Shown: one piece after another, positions 12,647-24,094 of the stretch
Numbering within the stretch: the first letter of the stretch is position 1
Layout of the letters: every line of letters begins with the position of its first letter
NCBI GenBank assembly: GCA_038025085.1
Contig: CM076143.1
Coordinates: 15,361,501 to 15,425,500 of the forward strand
Reading direction: 5' to 3'
Source of the DNA: Tetragonia tetragonoides
Taxonomy: Eukaryota > Streptophyta > Magnoliopsida > Caryophyllales > Aizoaceae
Length of the DNA stretch: 64,000 nucleotides
Notes under the pieces: model-generated
Told to the model about the DNA's origin: nothing
Database searches by the model: none
What the model saw: the letters and a program-made list of their open reading frames with translations, nothing else
Position numbers and translations under genes: made by a program

Positions 12647-15600
12647 TCATTCTGAGTCCATCCACTCTTCGGGTTTAAGTGATGACTGAAGCTCCAAAAG
12701 GCTCTTCTTGTGCTCCTTGAATTGGGCAGCTTCCTCAGGTGTTAAAGTTTGGCTCGCCTCTATCTCAGCTAGAACCCGTCGCATCTCTACGACGTGTGCT
12801 TCAACTTGGCTCACCAAAGTTGTTTTAGCCTCCAGGTCACTTGTCAATTGACATCCTTCTTCTCGAGCATTGCGTAGCTCTTCCTCTAGATTCACAACCT
12901 TTTGTTCGACTCTCGAGCGTCTCCTAACTAAGTCACCATGCTCGGCGGGCACAATATTGAGACTTGATTCTGCTTCAGTGACCTTTATTGTATGTACTGC
13001 CACTTCTCGCTCTAAGTCGTCAGGCCACTTGCGTTGCGCAACAGCATGTTCCAGTGCAAGGTAAGATCTGACAGAAGCCATGTATGAGTCCACTTTACGC
13101 TGCAGTAAGGTAGGATCTCCTTTAAGGCTTGCAATGCCCTTATATACTGTGGAAGCCTCCGAATACCTTTTCTAAACCTCAATTAAAGGAGCATCGCGTA
13201 AGCTCGCTAAATATTTTGCTCCAATGTCACGTATGGCTTCTGCAAATATATTTCTTGAATGAGGACCAGGTCGAAAAGAAGTAACCGAATATGAAGGAAG
13301 AAACTTCTTCTTTGTAGGAGACAATTCAACTGTGGAATTGTTTGTTGGAACATATACAAGCTTCTTGCTTGCTGTCTCCAAAGAATGAGGTCCCTCAATA
13401 GAAGCTTGGCTATGGATGGATAGAGAGTCTGCATCCACTTCATTCTCCTTGACGACTTTAGCGGTCAATCCCTTTACAAAATTGTAGTCTTTTCCAGGTC
13501 GACAATTGGGCCCATAAGTCTTCGCGCCTTGCTTCAGCTCATTAAGAAGGGGCTCATTGATGATATTTGGTACCTCTCTGTCCAGATCAAAATCCCCTGA
13601 CTGCATAAAATAGTTAAGATTGATGAGTAAACAAGAGAAAGAAGAAGAAGATAAATAGAACGGAAAAGAAGGAAAACATACCAATGCAAGGTCGTTAGGT
13701 GTGGTCGAAAAATCAGGATTGTCATCAAGGACGTTGTTAGCACAAATTGTCTTGCTATTCTCCATATCCTTGACCCGAGACTTTCGCTTCCCTCTCTGAT
13801 GCTTAAAGTTAGTTTCAGACTCTTTGTCGCTACCCTCAGTATCTGCGCCTGTCACAGATCTAGAACTTGAGCATGACTTGGAAAGAGCATTTGGTGTATT
13901 AGCAAACGCATTCGGGGCTTCATCCATATCTTCATTGTCGATGAGCACTGTTTCAGTTTGTGTACCTCTCTTTGATGCTTTACCTTTTTGATCCTTCTGT
14001 GAACGAGATGAATCAGACTCAAACCCTTTTAGAAGGATGTCAATGCTATCCCTGAGGTCGTGAACATTCACCTTGGACCACCAATCTTGGAATTGAGGAG
14101 TGACAAGATGTTGTGGTTTCAAAGAGAGACAAGGTAGAAAAACACTGCATTTGCTACCTTTGTAGAGAAGCGTATCCCAATACGTCAGCGCTTTGCCATA
14201 TGACACCTCGACAGGAGGAGAAGGACCCAAAAGTTTGCCAGTAATATGTTGACAAAAACCAAATTGTCTGTTAAACCGATGAGGATTGTAAGGCTCAACA
14301 TAAAAAAGGTCTTCATGACGCAAGGGCAAATAGCCAAAACGAAGAGACACCAGATACTCACTTCATTCCGATTCTTGTTCAATATATTACACCCCCAATC
14401 GATGTTTTTCCCTTCATGAATAAGCTTTCGAGCCTCCCCATCCTTTAAACATCTTGCTGATTAGGCGCCCGAATATCTTGTCATTTTGGGACCAGGCGGA
14501 GACGGATCAAGAGGGTAGTGTGTGTCGAAATAACACGCAAGCCAAACATAAACATAGTGGGCGGGAAAAAGGCAGTTGCTAAATGAAGGCTTGGCGGAAT
14601 TGGCTCTTTCATTTAGACCACGATAGATGTTAGCCAATACGGGAACAACAAGGCTGAACTTCTTTTGCGACGCCATTAGAGTCGCCATCTCAAAAGTTCT
14701 GAGTCTAATCAACCTATCTTCATTTTCCCGAAAAACAAACGTACCTAGCCAACAAGAGAGAAATGCTGCTAAGTACACTTTTTGTTGTTCCTCTGCCTCC
14801 ACAATCCCAAGGTCACTAAAAATTTTAAGTTCTTTTTCGGCCCACTCCCTGGATTGAATCTCAAAGTTACCATCCGGATTGTGAGTAAATTTTGGAGCAA
14901 CCTTCGCATATCGACGTCGTCGCGTAGTCGAGGCTTTGTGGACTATCTTCTGCTTGCACCAAAAGTCAACCCATTTCTCAGAAGTATCTCCTTTTGAGGT
15001 ATGATTTTCTAAGTGATAATATACAGCAAACAAATGCTCAAACGTTTGAGGGACTAGTCTTTGGCCATCTTTACCTTTCCCTTGCAGTATGCTGCAATGG
15101 GGGACTGTTTCATCATATGGCAAACAAGAAATAGGTAAACCGCCAATCTCATGTAAATCCCATAAAGAAATGGATACCTCCCCTTTCAAAGTGTGGAGAG
15201 TGTTAGTAGTAGGGCACCAACTCTCACAAAGCGCACGAAAAACACTAGGCTCCTCCCGGCCATAGGTGTAAACGGAAGCATATACAGCACGATGAATAGA
15301 AGCTTTTGTCAAGATTGTTCCAAAGCGGGAGAGAATATCTTCAGTCCATTCCCAATACTTCGGAATATAACAGTATTCCCCCAAAATCTTCAAACTATGA
15401 GAACTCCACTTGGATGAGCCAGAGATGATCTTGCGACCAAGTAAGGGAAATGTAGCATGCGAAGGCGAATGATCATGATAGGGACTTTTCAGGATATAAG
15501 CAGTGGTCCCATCCAGCGCCCCTTGCTCAATCGTGGTCGACATCCCCGGTTGAACAAGTGAGCCATCAATTTGCACTGGTAGCCCGCGAGGTCGCAGAAG

Positions 15601-15705
15601 AGAGTGACGCACACGGAATGTTCTGCCCTTCTTAGCCTTGGCATCTTCAGGTGTGGTTGCTAAAAGGTAAGTGTGGCCATCTTGCACACAATCTTTGAAT
15701 CGCAT
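12647..15705 (-). pseudogene. Antisense plant mobile domain (PMD) gene in Tat element 1
   Basis: This gene lies on the strand opposite to gag-pol. From ATG 15705 it encodes a PMD/aminotransferase-like domain (PF10536 type), recognisable from GEVSISLWDLHEIGGLPI, the ASLMAS-like segment, VPVLANIYRGLNE and later VEPYNPHRFNRQFGF. A charged region and a coiled-coil-like tail follow (12647-13093). Damage includes TAA at 14461-14463, a frameshift near 14365 and TAG at 13172-13174. An intron with clean GT-AG ends remains at 13601-13681 (81 bp, phase 0). Just upstream of the ATG, a long pyrimidine tract ending in CAG (about 15719-15741 on this strand) looks like the acceptor of a 5' UTR intron. Retained introns are expected for an antisense gene, since the element's own RNA cannot splice them. 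The domain assignment is strong; the function in the cell is not established. Confidence 0.8.
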
Positions 15706-15892
15706 CTTCGGTATACCCTGAAAAAAAAAAAAAAAAAAAAAAGAAAAAGGCGTTAGTGCAATTGTAGTATTTGATTACACGTACTAAAAGAATCACTGCT
15801 CAACTAGTCACTCCATATGCAACACGCTGTCACGATTTGAAAGACTCATTGTGGTGCTAGTGAGCGGTCATTGTTACATCTCTTTCTTCTGG

Positions 15893-16440
15893 TACCTAAG
15901 CACAACGCATGGAGATGTGAACCCGAGATGGCCTCTAACGGTTACAACGCATGAGTTCACAAATCCAAGATGACTTAGGGTATGGCGGCGAACCTTGGTC
16001 TTCAAGCACATAGGGTACAATGCATGGAGATGTGAACCCGAGATGGCCTCTAACGGTTACAACGCATGAGTTCACAAATCCGAGATGATCCTATGTACCA
16101 TGTCTTGGTCTACAAGCACATAGGGTACAACGCATGGAGATGTGAACCCGAGATGACCTCTAACGGTTACAAAGCATGAGTTCACAAATCCGAGATGAAC
16201 CTATGTACCATGTCTTGGTCTTCAAGCACATAGGGTACAACGCATGGAGATGTGAACCCGAGATGGCCTCTAACGGTTACAACGCATGAGTTCACAAATC
16301 CGAGGTGATCCTATGTACTCTGTCTTGGTATTCAAATACATGGGGTACAACGCATGGATATGTGAACCCGAGTTGGCCTCTAACGGTTACAACGCATGAG
16401 TTCACAAATCCGAGATGATCCCATGTATTATGCCTGGTTC
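15893..16440. repeat. Five 110-bp tandem repeats
   Basis: A unit containing GCATGGAGATGTGAACCCGA and a GTTACAACGCATGAGTTCAC segment recurs. Marker positions are 15906, 16021, 16131, 16241 and 16351, spaced 115, 110, 110 and 110 bp. The array sits upstream of the antisense PMD gene start. Confidence 0.9.
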
Positions 16441-17777
16441 TCCGAATCGTCATGCTTGGCATCCTAAAAAAATTGCATGCAAGAAATACCAAGTACAGAC
16501 ACACATATAAAGGGAGCAAATCAAGGCTAAAAAAAAAAGTGTCGAACACTTTTCCTTGTTTTGGGACATGACAACCTCCAAATAAGGAAAGAGTCAAAGG
16601 CAAGCAAAGAAGAGGACCCTTGAATCTTCTTTCACACTGCCCAAGTTTGCGGCCAGAATACAGTTGCTTGGTTCTGACTTTGTGTTCATACAAAAGAAAT
16701 ACATGTACAAAGTCAAAATTTGGTTGACGTTATCCAACATAAGCCACTGAAGGGGTTGTTAATTGATGGCTATAAATGAATTAACAAAGCAAAAAAAAAA
16801 AAATTCAAGAGCAGAAAAGGAAGAGGACTTGTCAATTTGCTGCTAAAAGATTGTTTACATGCAGAACTACACATGTACAAGATACTGGACCATAGTGCTC
16901 TCACTAGCATACATGCATTATGGGGGTAAATTACAAAAAAATAGCCAAGATCTTTCTTTGACTTTACCAGCTACACAAAAAACCAGAGACAAGACAAAAT
17001 AGTTGGTAGTGATCAGCACATAAAAATTAAAAAAAACACAAAAAGAGTTTGCTGGCTTTGTTTATTTACATAGTTCAGTGAAGTCTATACATGTCAAAGC
17101 TCCAAGAAGTTCACATGAAGCCACGGTGGATAAAAAAAAAAGCATTGATCTATATTTATATGGACCAATCTAAGATATTGAAGATTACAAGACTGAATTC
17201 AGCAAATTTACGTGAGAGAATCTCTAAGTCAAAGAACACACAAATAAATTTGCTCAAGAATTAGTGGCTACAGGTGTCGACTAGGCAGCAATAATAGTTC
17301 AAAGGAAGTGGTAAAAACAAAGCAGTAATTGGTTAAAGGGGGCTTACCTAACTTTCTTTGCTTCAGACATGTGATTGAAGAAAGATGCTTCCAACTTGCA
17401 ACCCACAGATCAATATTTCTTGGCTCTCTTTATATGTGAAGACAAAAAAAGAAAGACATTGGAATTAAAAGGTTAATATCATTACATGATGGAAATTGAA
17501 GGTCAAAACACATAAAAGCAAGCATGGGAGATCGTGAATTTTACCTAAGACAACCTTACAGAAGCACCTCCAGATGGATTTTTGTCAAGAAGCACCTCAG
17601 GCGTGCAAGACTTATATAGTCTTCGGCTTTTTAGAATCCGAGACCGATTGGGATTTGTTTCCCTAACTTGGTCAGGTCAGCTTAGCTAATTTAGTGATTT
17701 ATATTATCACTTTTCTAATTTAATTTGGGATATTACCAACTTTCCAAATTGTATTAGTAATCACTGCTATGGTTTCC
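16441..17777. other. Tat element 1 3' non-coding region
   Basis: No coding potential is seen. The region lies between the 110-bp repeats and the copia insertion, and continues at 23440 beyond the insertion. Exons of the 5' UTR of the antisense gene could lie here but are not identified. Confidence 0.55.
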
Positions 17778-18573
17778 TGTTGGGGAAAGCACACAAATAC
17801 ACAAGCGGAAGCAACAAAGACTTTTTCCCCGGTTGTGATGCAAAGATGAGCAATAACCAATTCAAGCAACCAAACAATATTGAACCAAAATGACAGCAGC
17901 AAATGGAACTATAAATCAGCCCAAAAACAGTAAATAAACAAGGAGACGCAAGGATTTACGTGGAAACCCCGATGTGGGGAAAAAACCACGGGACCGTTAA
18001 CAAACGGTGCCAAAACCTCCACTAATCAACAAATTAACAAGTGGGTACAACAATAGTTCTTCCCTAGATCAACTAGAGGTATTCACAATCATCAAGGATC
18101 AACCTTGGCACAACAAGTCTCCCAAATCATCACCCAAAAGAGTGGAAATACAATTTCGTACAAAATAAGAGCTGAATTTAGAAAACTGACTTAGAGAGCT
18201 CCAAATGAAATTCTGACCGTTGGATTTGAAGAGGGGGATGTCAGGAACAACGTGCTAAAATCTCGCGACGATCGGAGTTCGTTTGGTCGTCGATCGGGGC
18301 GGATTTCTGGGCTGCCAGCACCAAAATTCGTGGGTGGCTCCTCTTCTCTCTCTCCTCTTCTCTTCTAGACTTTTCTCCTGAATTTTTTGAGTGTCTAGGC
18401 TTTCTCTCTCTTGCACTCAGCCCTTCTAACCTTTTGGCTTATAAGGGAATCCACTTGTGAGTGAATATACGAAATTGCCCTTCACTTAAACATCATATGG
18501 ATAACCCATATGGTAAGCAAATATATCCCAAATTAATTGGGTTCTTCCTCCATGTAGGAGGGATACTCCAACA
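17778..18573 (-). repeat. Copia 3' LTR
   Basis: On the - strand it starts TGTTGGAGTATCCC and ends CTTTCCCCAACA. It is 796 bp, against 797 bp for the partner at 22643-23439. Confidence 0.95.
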
Positions 18574-18588
18574 AATCTCCCCCTCACT
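18574..18588 (-). other. Copia polypurine tract
   Basis: On the - strand AGTGAGGGGGAGATT directly precedes the 3' LTR, the expected primer for plus-strand synthesis. Confidence 0.75.
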
Positions 18589-18589
18589 C

Positions 18590-21500
18590 CTACATGGGGG
18601 GCTCGACCAAGCCCGCAATCTTTCTACAAACAAGAAGTTTCTCCTTAGGCAAGGCCTTCGTCAACATGTCCGATCCGTTGAGATCGGTGTGAATCTTCAC
18701 AAGCTCAAATGACTTGTCTTCTACCGCTTCTCGAATCCAATGATACCTCCTCCGTATGTGTTTGGTTCGGGAATGGTAGGCTGCATTCTTGGCAAGGTGG
18801 ATGGCACTTTGACTATCACAATAAAGAGGGTACTTGTCTTGTTTCAAACCCAACTCCTCTAGAAAATCTCTCATCCAAATAAACTCCTTGCCAGCTTCAA
18901 CCGCTGCCATATACTCAGATTCTGTGGTAGACAGAGCAACACACTTTTGCAATTTTGATTGCCATGAAACAGCTCCCCCTGCAATTGTCATCAAGTATCC
19001 GGAGGTAGACTTACTAGCATCAATATCACCTGACAAATCAGCATCTGTGTAGCCATCTAACACAGGTTGTCCGGGACCAAAGCATAAACACACTCTAGAA
19101 GTACCTCTGAGATACCGCATGATCCACTTTACTGCTGCCCAATGCTCCTTACCAGGATTAGACATGAACCTGCTAACAACCCCAATGGCATGTGCAATGT
19201 CTGGCCTAGTGCATACCATGGCATACATCAAACTCCCCACGGCGGATGCATAAGGCACCGTCATCATCTCTTTCTTGTCATTCTCACTTGTAGGACACTG
19301 GCTGGAGCTTAGCTTCATGTGACCTGCAAGTGGCGAGCTCACGGGTTTAGCTTTGTCCATCTTGAACCTCTCTAGCAGCTTCTGGATGTAACTCTCTTGT
19401 GATAGCCATATCTTCTTGTTCTTCCTATCACGAGAGATACGCATGCCCAAAATTTGCTTTGCAGGGCCAAGGTCCTTCATTGCAAAGGACTTGCTCAAGG
19501 CACTCTTCAGGTTGGCAATCTTCTCCTTATCCTGTCCAACAATCAACATGTCATCCACATAAAGTAAGAGAATGAGAAAATCACCTCCGGCGTAATGCTT
19601 CACAAACACACATGAATCTGCATGTGTCTTGTGGAAACTGTGGTCTTTCATGAAAGACTCAAACTTCTTGTACCATTGTCGAGGTGCTTGTTTCAAGCCA
19701 TATAAACTCTTTTTCAAACGGCATACAAGCTTCTCACTTCCCTTCTCTTGGAAACCTTCTGGTTGCTCCATGTAGATTTCCTCCTCTAAGTCACCATGGA
19801 GGAAAGCAGTCTTCACATCAAGTTGTTCCAACTCCAAATCCATGCTAGCAGCTAAGCCAAGAACAACTCTAACAGAAGACATCTTTACAACTGGAGAGAA
19901 AATCTCTTCAAAGTCTATGCCTTTCTTTTGACCTGAGCCTTTCACCACCAAACGTGCCTTGTACCTAGGTGGTGAACCATCTTCTCCAGTTTTCAGTCTG
20001 TACACCCATTTGTTCTTGAGTGCTCTCTTGCCCTTAGACAACTCCACTAAGTCATATGTGTGGTTCTCATGCAAGGATTTCATCTCATCTTGCATGGCAT
20101 TATACCACTCCTTGCAGTGCTCATGTGACATAGCCTCCTCATAGCTTTCAGGTTCTCCCCCGTCGGTCATCAACACATACTCATCTGCTGGATATTTAGA
20201 GGTAGGCTGTCTCTCTCTGGTGGATCTTCTCAACTGTGGTTCTGGTTGTACATGGGGTTCTTCTTCATGTGTATGATCTGGTGGTGGCTGAACATCATCA
20301 CCATCATCACTGTTATGATCATCATTGCCATCTTCCTGTTGTTCTCCCCCTTGAACTCTAGGAGTTACTTCAGGAAATATTGGATCTGAGTTGGCGCTGT
20401 CACTAGGAGAAGGCTCTGGTTGTTTCTTCTTCTCACAATCTGCAAAGGTTTTGTCTTCAAAGAACACTACATCTCTGCTTCTAATCACTTTCCTGCTAAC
20501 TGGATTCCACAATCTGTACCCAAACTTATCCTCTGAGTACCCTAGGAAGATGCATGGCTTTGTCTTGCTATCAAGCTTGGACCTCTCATCTCTGGGAATA
20601 TGAACATATGCAAGGCACCCAAAGACTCTCAGGTGGCTGAATGATACCTCTTTACCAGTCCATACTCTCTGCGGAACATCTCCATTAAGAGGAACTGAAG
20701 GTGACCGGTTGATGAGGTACACTGCTGTAAACATTGCCTCGGCCCAAAAAATCCTAGGCAGCTTCGCATGAGAGAGCATACATCGAATTCTTTCTTCAAT
20801 TGTTCTGTTCATTCTCTCTGCAAGTCCATTCAGCTGAGGTGTCTTGGGAACTGTCTTCTCAAGCCTGATGCCCTGTACTTTGCAATACTCTTCAAATGGA
20901 CCCCTGTACTCTCCACCATTGTCAGCTCTAACACACTTGAGCTTCCGGCCTGTTTCTCTCTCAACTCTGGCCTGGAACTGCTTGAAAAACTGTAGTACCT
21001 GGTCTTTGGTTTTCAACACAAAAGCCCACAGTTTTCTAGAATAATCATCAATAAAAGTAACAAAATAAAGTGCACCGCTATGTGACTTAGTATCCATAGA
21101 ACATACATCAGTGTGAACAAGATCTAATGCATGTTTTCTTCTAGATGGGGGACGAGTATGAAATGCTGCCCTATGTTGTTTTCCAGCTAAACAATCAACA
21201 CAGGGTTTCAAGGACATACCTTGAACATCAGGAAGGAGTTGCTTCTTAGCAAGCATTTGCATACCTCTTTCACTCATGTGACCAAGTCTCTTGTGCCATA
21301 ACTCGCTGGAGGAATCATCAACTGCGTGTACTTCTCCTTTGCACAACTTAGCTTGCATCACATACAAGGATCTCTGCTTGCTCCCACGAGCCACAATCAA
21401 ACTTCCTTTGATAAGCTTGCACTTTCCACCACCAAAGTTGCTGGAGTAACCAGCATCATCGAGCAACCCAGGAGATATCAAATTCAGCCGAATGTCTGGA

Positions 21501-22588
21501 ACATGTCGGACATCTCTCAACACCAAACTGCAACCTGTGGATGTCTCCAAACACACTGTACCCATGCCTACAATCTTGGATGAGCCATCATTCCCCATCT
21601 TTACATAGCCAAAGTCACCGCTGGTGTAAGATGAGAAGTAATCTTGGTGCGAGGTTAGATGAAACGAAGCACCCGTGTCAATCACCCAAGTACAATCATC
21701 ACTATCTAGATTTAGGCAATGGTCACCAATAAAAAATAATTCATCACTTGTTGCAATTGCAGTGGTGTTGTTATCTTTCTCTTCTTGTTGTTGCCCGAAT
21801 GTCTCACCCTTTTCTTTCCTTTCTCTGGACTTGTCTCTCTTCATTTTCCTGCAATGTTTTTGAATGTGGCCTGGCTTATCACAATAGTGGCAAATGATCT
21901 TACCCTTTGATTTTGATCTCCCCCTGGACTTGTCTCTATGCTGGGGATATCGAGTCTTACTTCTTCCCCTGCTTGATTCTTGTGTCACATTAGCCTCTGG
22001 TTGTGTGGAGGAACTCATTTCCTTCCTTCTAGTTTCTTCATTCAACAAACTAGCTTTGACAATTTCCATTGTCAGCGTGCCCTCTGGTGCGGAGTTGCTA
22101 AGTGATACAAATAGAGTGTCCCAGCTTTCTGGCAATGAGCAAAGTAGTAGCAATGCCTGCAGCTCATCATCTAAATTCATCTTCATTGCAGACAACTTGT
22201 TAATCAAACTTTGAAATTCATTCAAGTGAACTACTATGCTATCACCATCTTTATATTCCAGTTTCACAAGTTTTCTAATCAATGACGCTTTACTCAAGGC
22301 ATTCTTCCTTTCATACATGGTCTCAAGTTTCTTCCAAAGAGTATAAGCATTCGTGTCATTGGCAATATGTTGGAGGACACTCATATCAACAAATTGTCTA
22401 ATTGTTCCAACGGCTTTACGGTTCAATATTTTCCACTCACTTTCAACAACACCAGTTGGTATGGTTGCATTTAAAATTGGTTCATACAAATCCTTCACAT
22501 AAAGGATATCCTCCATTTTAGTTTTCCACACGGAGTAATTTCCAGAATTCAAACTAATCATTCCGTGCACACCAGATTTTTCATCCAT
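18590..22588 (-). CDS. Copia gag-pol polyprotein, uninterrupted
   Basis: A single frame of about 1,332 codons encodes the complete Ty1/copia polyprotein. I start at ATG 22588, because the frame's longer start four codons upstream is GTG. In order it has a gag domain; a CX2CX4HX4C knuckle (CHYCDKPGHIQKHC, about residues 233-246); an aspartic protease with DTG (about 304-306); integrase with HHCC finger (near 432-466) and catalytic Asp 494, Asp 556 and Glu 591; reverse transcriptase with YVDD (about 1010-1013); and RNase H with YTDAD and YCDSQSAI. Length and order match the Tork/Tnt1 group. No stop or frameshift is seen, unlike every other element here. It lies on the strand opposite to the enclosing Tat element. 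Confidence 0.95.
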   Translation of the reverse strand: MDEKSGVHGMISLNSGNYSVWKTKMEDILYVKDLYEPILNATIPTGVVESEWKILNRKAVGTIRQFVDMSVLQHIANDTNAYTLWKKLETMYERKNALSKASLIRKLVKLEYKDGDSIVVHLNEFQSLINKLSAMKMNLDDELQALLLLCSLPESWDTLFVSLSNSAPEGTLTMEIVKASLLNEETRRKEMSSSTQPEANVTQESSRGRSKTRYPQHRDKSRGRSKSKGKIICHYCDKPGHIQKHCRKMKRDKSRERKEKGETFGQQQEEKDNNTTAIATSDELFFIGDHCLNLDSDDCTWVIDTGASFHLTSHQDYFSSYTSGDFGYVKMGNDGSSKIVGMGTVCLETSTGCSLVLRDVRHVPDIRLNLISPGLLDDAGYSSNFGGGKCKLIKGSLIVARGSKQRSLYVMQAKLCKGEVHAVDDSSSELWHKRLGHMSERGMQMLAKKQLLPDVQGMSLKPCVDCLAGKQHRAAFHTRPPSRRKHALDLVHTDVCSMDTKSHSGALYFVTFIDDYSRKLWAFVLKTKDQVLQFFKQFQARVERETGRKLKCVRADNGGEYRGPFEEYCKVQGIRLEKTVPKTPQLNGLAERMNRTIEERIRCMLSHAKLPRIFWAEAMFTAVYLINRSPSVPLNGDVPQRVWTGKEVSFSHLRVFGCLAYVHIPRDERSKLDSKTKPCIFLGYSEDKFGYRLWNPVSRKVIRSRDVVFFEDKTFADCEKKKQPEPSPSDSANSDPIFPEVTPRVQGGEQQEDGNDDHNSDDGDDVQPPPDHTHEEEPHVQPEPQLRRSTRERQPTSKYPADEYVLMTDGGEPESYEEAMSHEHCKEWYNAMQDEMKSLHENHTYDLVELSKGKRALKNKWVYRLKTGEDGSPPRYKARLVVKGSGQKKGIDFEEIFSPVVKMSSVRVVLGLAASMDLELEQLDVKTAFLHGDLEEEIYMEQPEGFQEKGSEKLVCRLKKSLYGLKQAPRQWYKKFESFMKDHSFHKTHADSCVFVKHYAGGDFLILLLYVDDMLIVGQDKEKIANLKSALSKSFAMKDLGPAKQILGMRISRDRKNKKIWLSQESYIQKLLERFKMDKAKPVSSPLAGHMKLSSSQCPTSENDKKEMMTVPYASAVGSLMYAMVCTRPDIAHAIGVVSRFMSNPGKEHWAAVKWIMRYLRGTSRVCLCFGPGQPVLDGYTDADLSGDIDASKSTSGYLMTIAGGAVSWQSKLQKCVALSTTESEYMAAVEAGKEFIWMRDFLEELGLKQDKYPLYCDSQSAIHLAKNAAYHSRTKHIRRRYHWIREAVEDKSFELVKIHTDLNGSDMLTKALPKEKLLVCRKIAGLVEPPM

Positions 22589-22627
22589 CTTTAACAACAC
22601 AACAAATTCACAATGACTCTAACCAAA

Positions 22628-22639
22628 GCTCTGATACCA
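22628..22639 (-). other. Copia primer-binding site (initiator Met tRNA)
   Basis: On the - strand TGGTATCAGAGC lies three bases after the 5' LTR. It is the standard primer site complementary to the 3' end of plant initiator methionine tRNA. Confidence 0.93.
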
Positions 22640-22642
22640 CTA

Positions 22643-23439
22643 TGTTGGGGAAAGCACACCAGATACACAAGCGGAAGCAACAAAGACTTTTTCCCCGGTT
22701 GTGATGCAAAGATGAGCAATAACCAATTCAAGCAACCAAACAATATTGAACCAAAATGACAGCAGCAAATGGAACTATAAATCAGCCCAAAAACAGTAAA
22801 TAAACAAGGAGACGCAAGGATTTACGTGGAAACCCCGATGTGGGGAAAAAACCACGGGACCGTTAACAAACGGTGCCAAAACCTCCACTAATCAACAAAT
22901 TAACAAGTGGGTACAACAATAGTTCTTCCCTAGATCAACTAGAGGTATTCACAATCATCAAGGATCAACCTTGGCACAACAAGTCTCCCAAATCATCACC
23001 CAAAAGAGTGGAAATACAATTTCGTACAAAATAAGAGCTGAATTTAGAAAACTGACTTAGAGAGCTCCAAATGAAATTCTGACCGTTGGATTTGAAGAGG
23101 GGGATGTCAGGAACAACGTGCTAAAATCTCGCGACGATCGGAGTTCGTTTGGTCGTCGATCGGGGCGGATTTCTGGGCTGCCAGCACCAAAATTCGTGGG
23201 TGGCTCCTCTTCTCTCTCTCCTCTTCTCTTCTAGACTTTTCTCCTGAATTTTTTGAGTGTCTAGGCTTTCTCTCTCTTGCACTCAGCCCTTCTAACCTTT
23301 TGGCTTATAAGGGAATCCACTTGTGAGTGAATATACGAAATTGCCCTTCACTTAAACATCATATGGATAACCCATATGGTAAGCAAATATATCCCAAATT
23401 AATTGGGTTCTTCCTCCATGTAGGAGGGATACTCCAACA
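22643..23439 (-). repeat. Copia 5' LTR
   Basis: A 797-bp LTR. A TTATAAG motif on the - strand near 23304-23312 is a plausible TATA box. Confidence 0.95.
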
Positions 23440-24094
23440 TTTCCTTACCCAATTAAAACAGTATTCAGTCTCGGTAGCTCAACATGAGCGTGTGATAACT
23501 GCTTGACAACTAATAAAGCTAGCTACACTATAAAATTTCATGACACCTCGGCATTTGGGGCTAACAAAATTTGTAGCCCTATGTTAAAGGTGCGTCAACT
23601 ACAATGTAACCCTATCAAGTCGGTACTCAACCTGGGTCACATTATTCAAGACATATTTAACAAGCGCTTATCATGGGATAGTCAAGTCAAAATTTGACAA
23701 GGAGACGACTGAAAGTGTTGTTACACGATACAAATTAGTTCGTCTACCTGCTAAGTCAAAAGTTCGATAAAGTGATAACACCATGTTGTCGTTGAGGAGG
23801 CGAGACGGAACAAGCCACAAAGGCCCTGTCAGACATGATGGAACAAGCCACACAAACAAAGGCACCGTCACCTTCCTACCACAAAATAGTAGGTCCGCAG
23901 TACGGGAACAAGTCGACAAGATCCTCGCTCTGCTAGATTCAAGAAAACGCTTCTAAACTCTTGAATCTACACATATCCCCGCTCCCTTATAATGGAGTCA
24001 ATTACATGGTAGACTGATACGTCAAATCCAGTTCGACACCCTGTCACGATGAAACACGACGTCGTGTACGTGACTCGGTCTTGAGGGGGCAATT
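23440..24094. other. Tat element 1 3' end with purine tract
   Basis: Non-coding continuation of Tat element 1. It ends in CTTGAGGGGGCAATT just before the 3' LTR, with a purine-rich core at about 24083-24089 that is a likely polypurine tract. Confidence 0.65.

Larger units (their letters stand above)
17778..23439 (-). mobile_element. Ty1/copia (Tork/Tnt1-like) retrotransposon, probably intact
   Basis: A 5.66-kb element bounded by near-identical LTRs (796 and 797 bp), with a perfect TTTCC target duplication (17773-17777 and 23440-23444). On the - strand the order is LTR, initiator-Met primer site, a single gag-pol frame, a purine tract and LTR. The only LTR difference I found is near the start of both copies (about 17792 versus 22657), so the insertion is recent. 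All required parts are present, so it may be autonomous. It is nested inside Tat element 1. Confidence 0.95.

Noticed and set aside
19959..22214. Several + strand frames of 60-110 codons
   Set aside because: Shadows of the copia polyprotein on the - strand.
23503..23919. Short frames between the copia element and the 3' LTR
   Set aside because: No motif, and they lie in the 3' non-coding part of Tat element 1.
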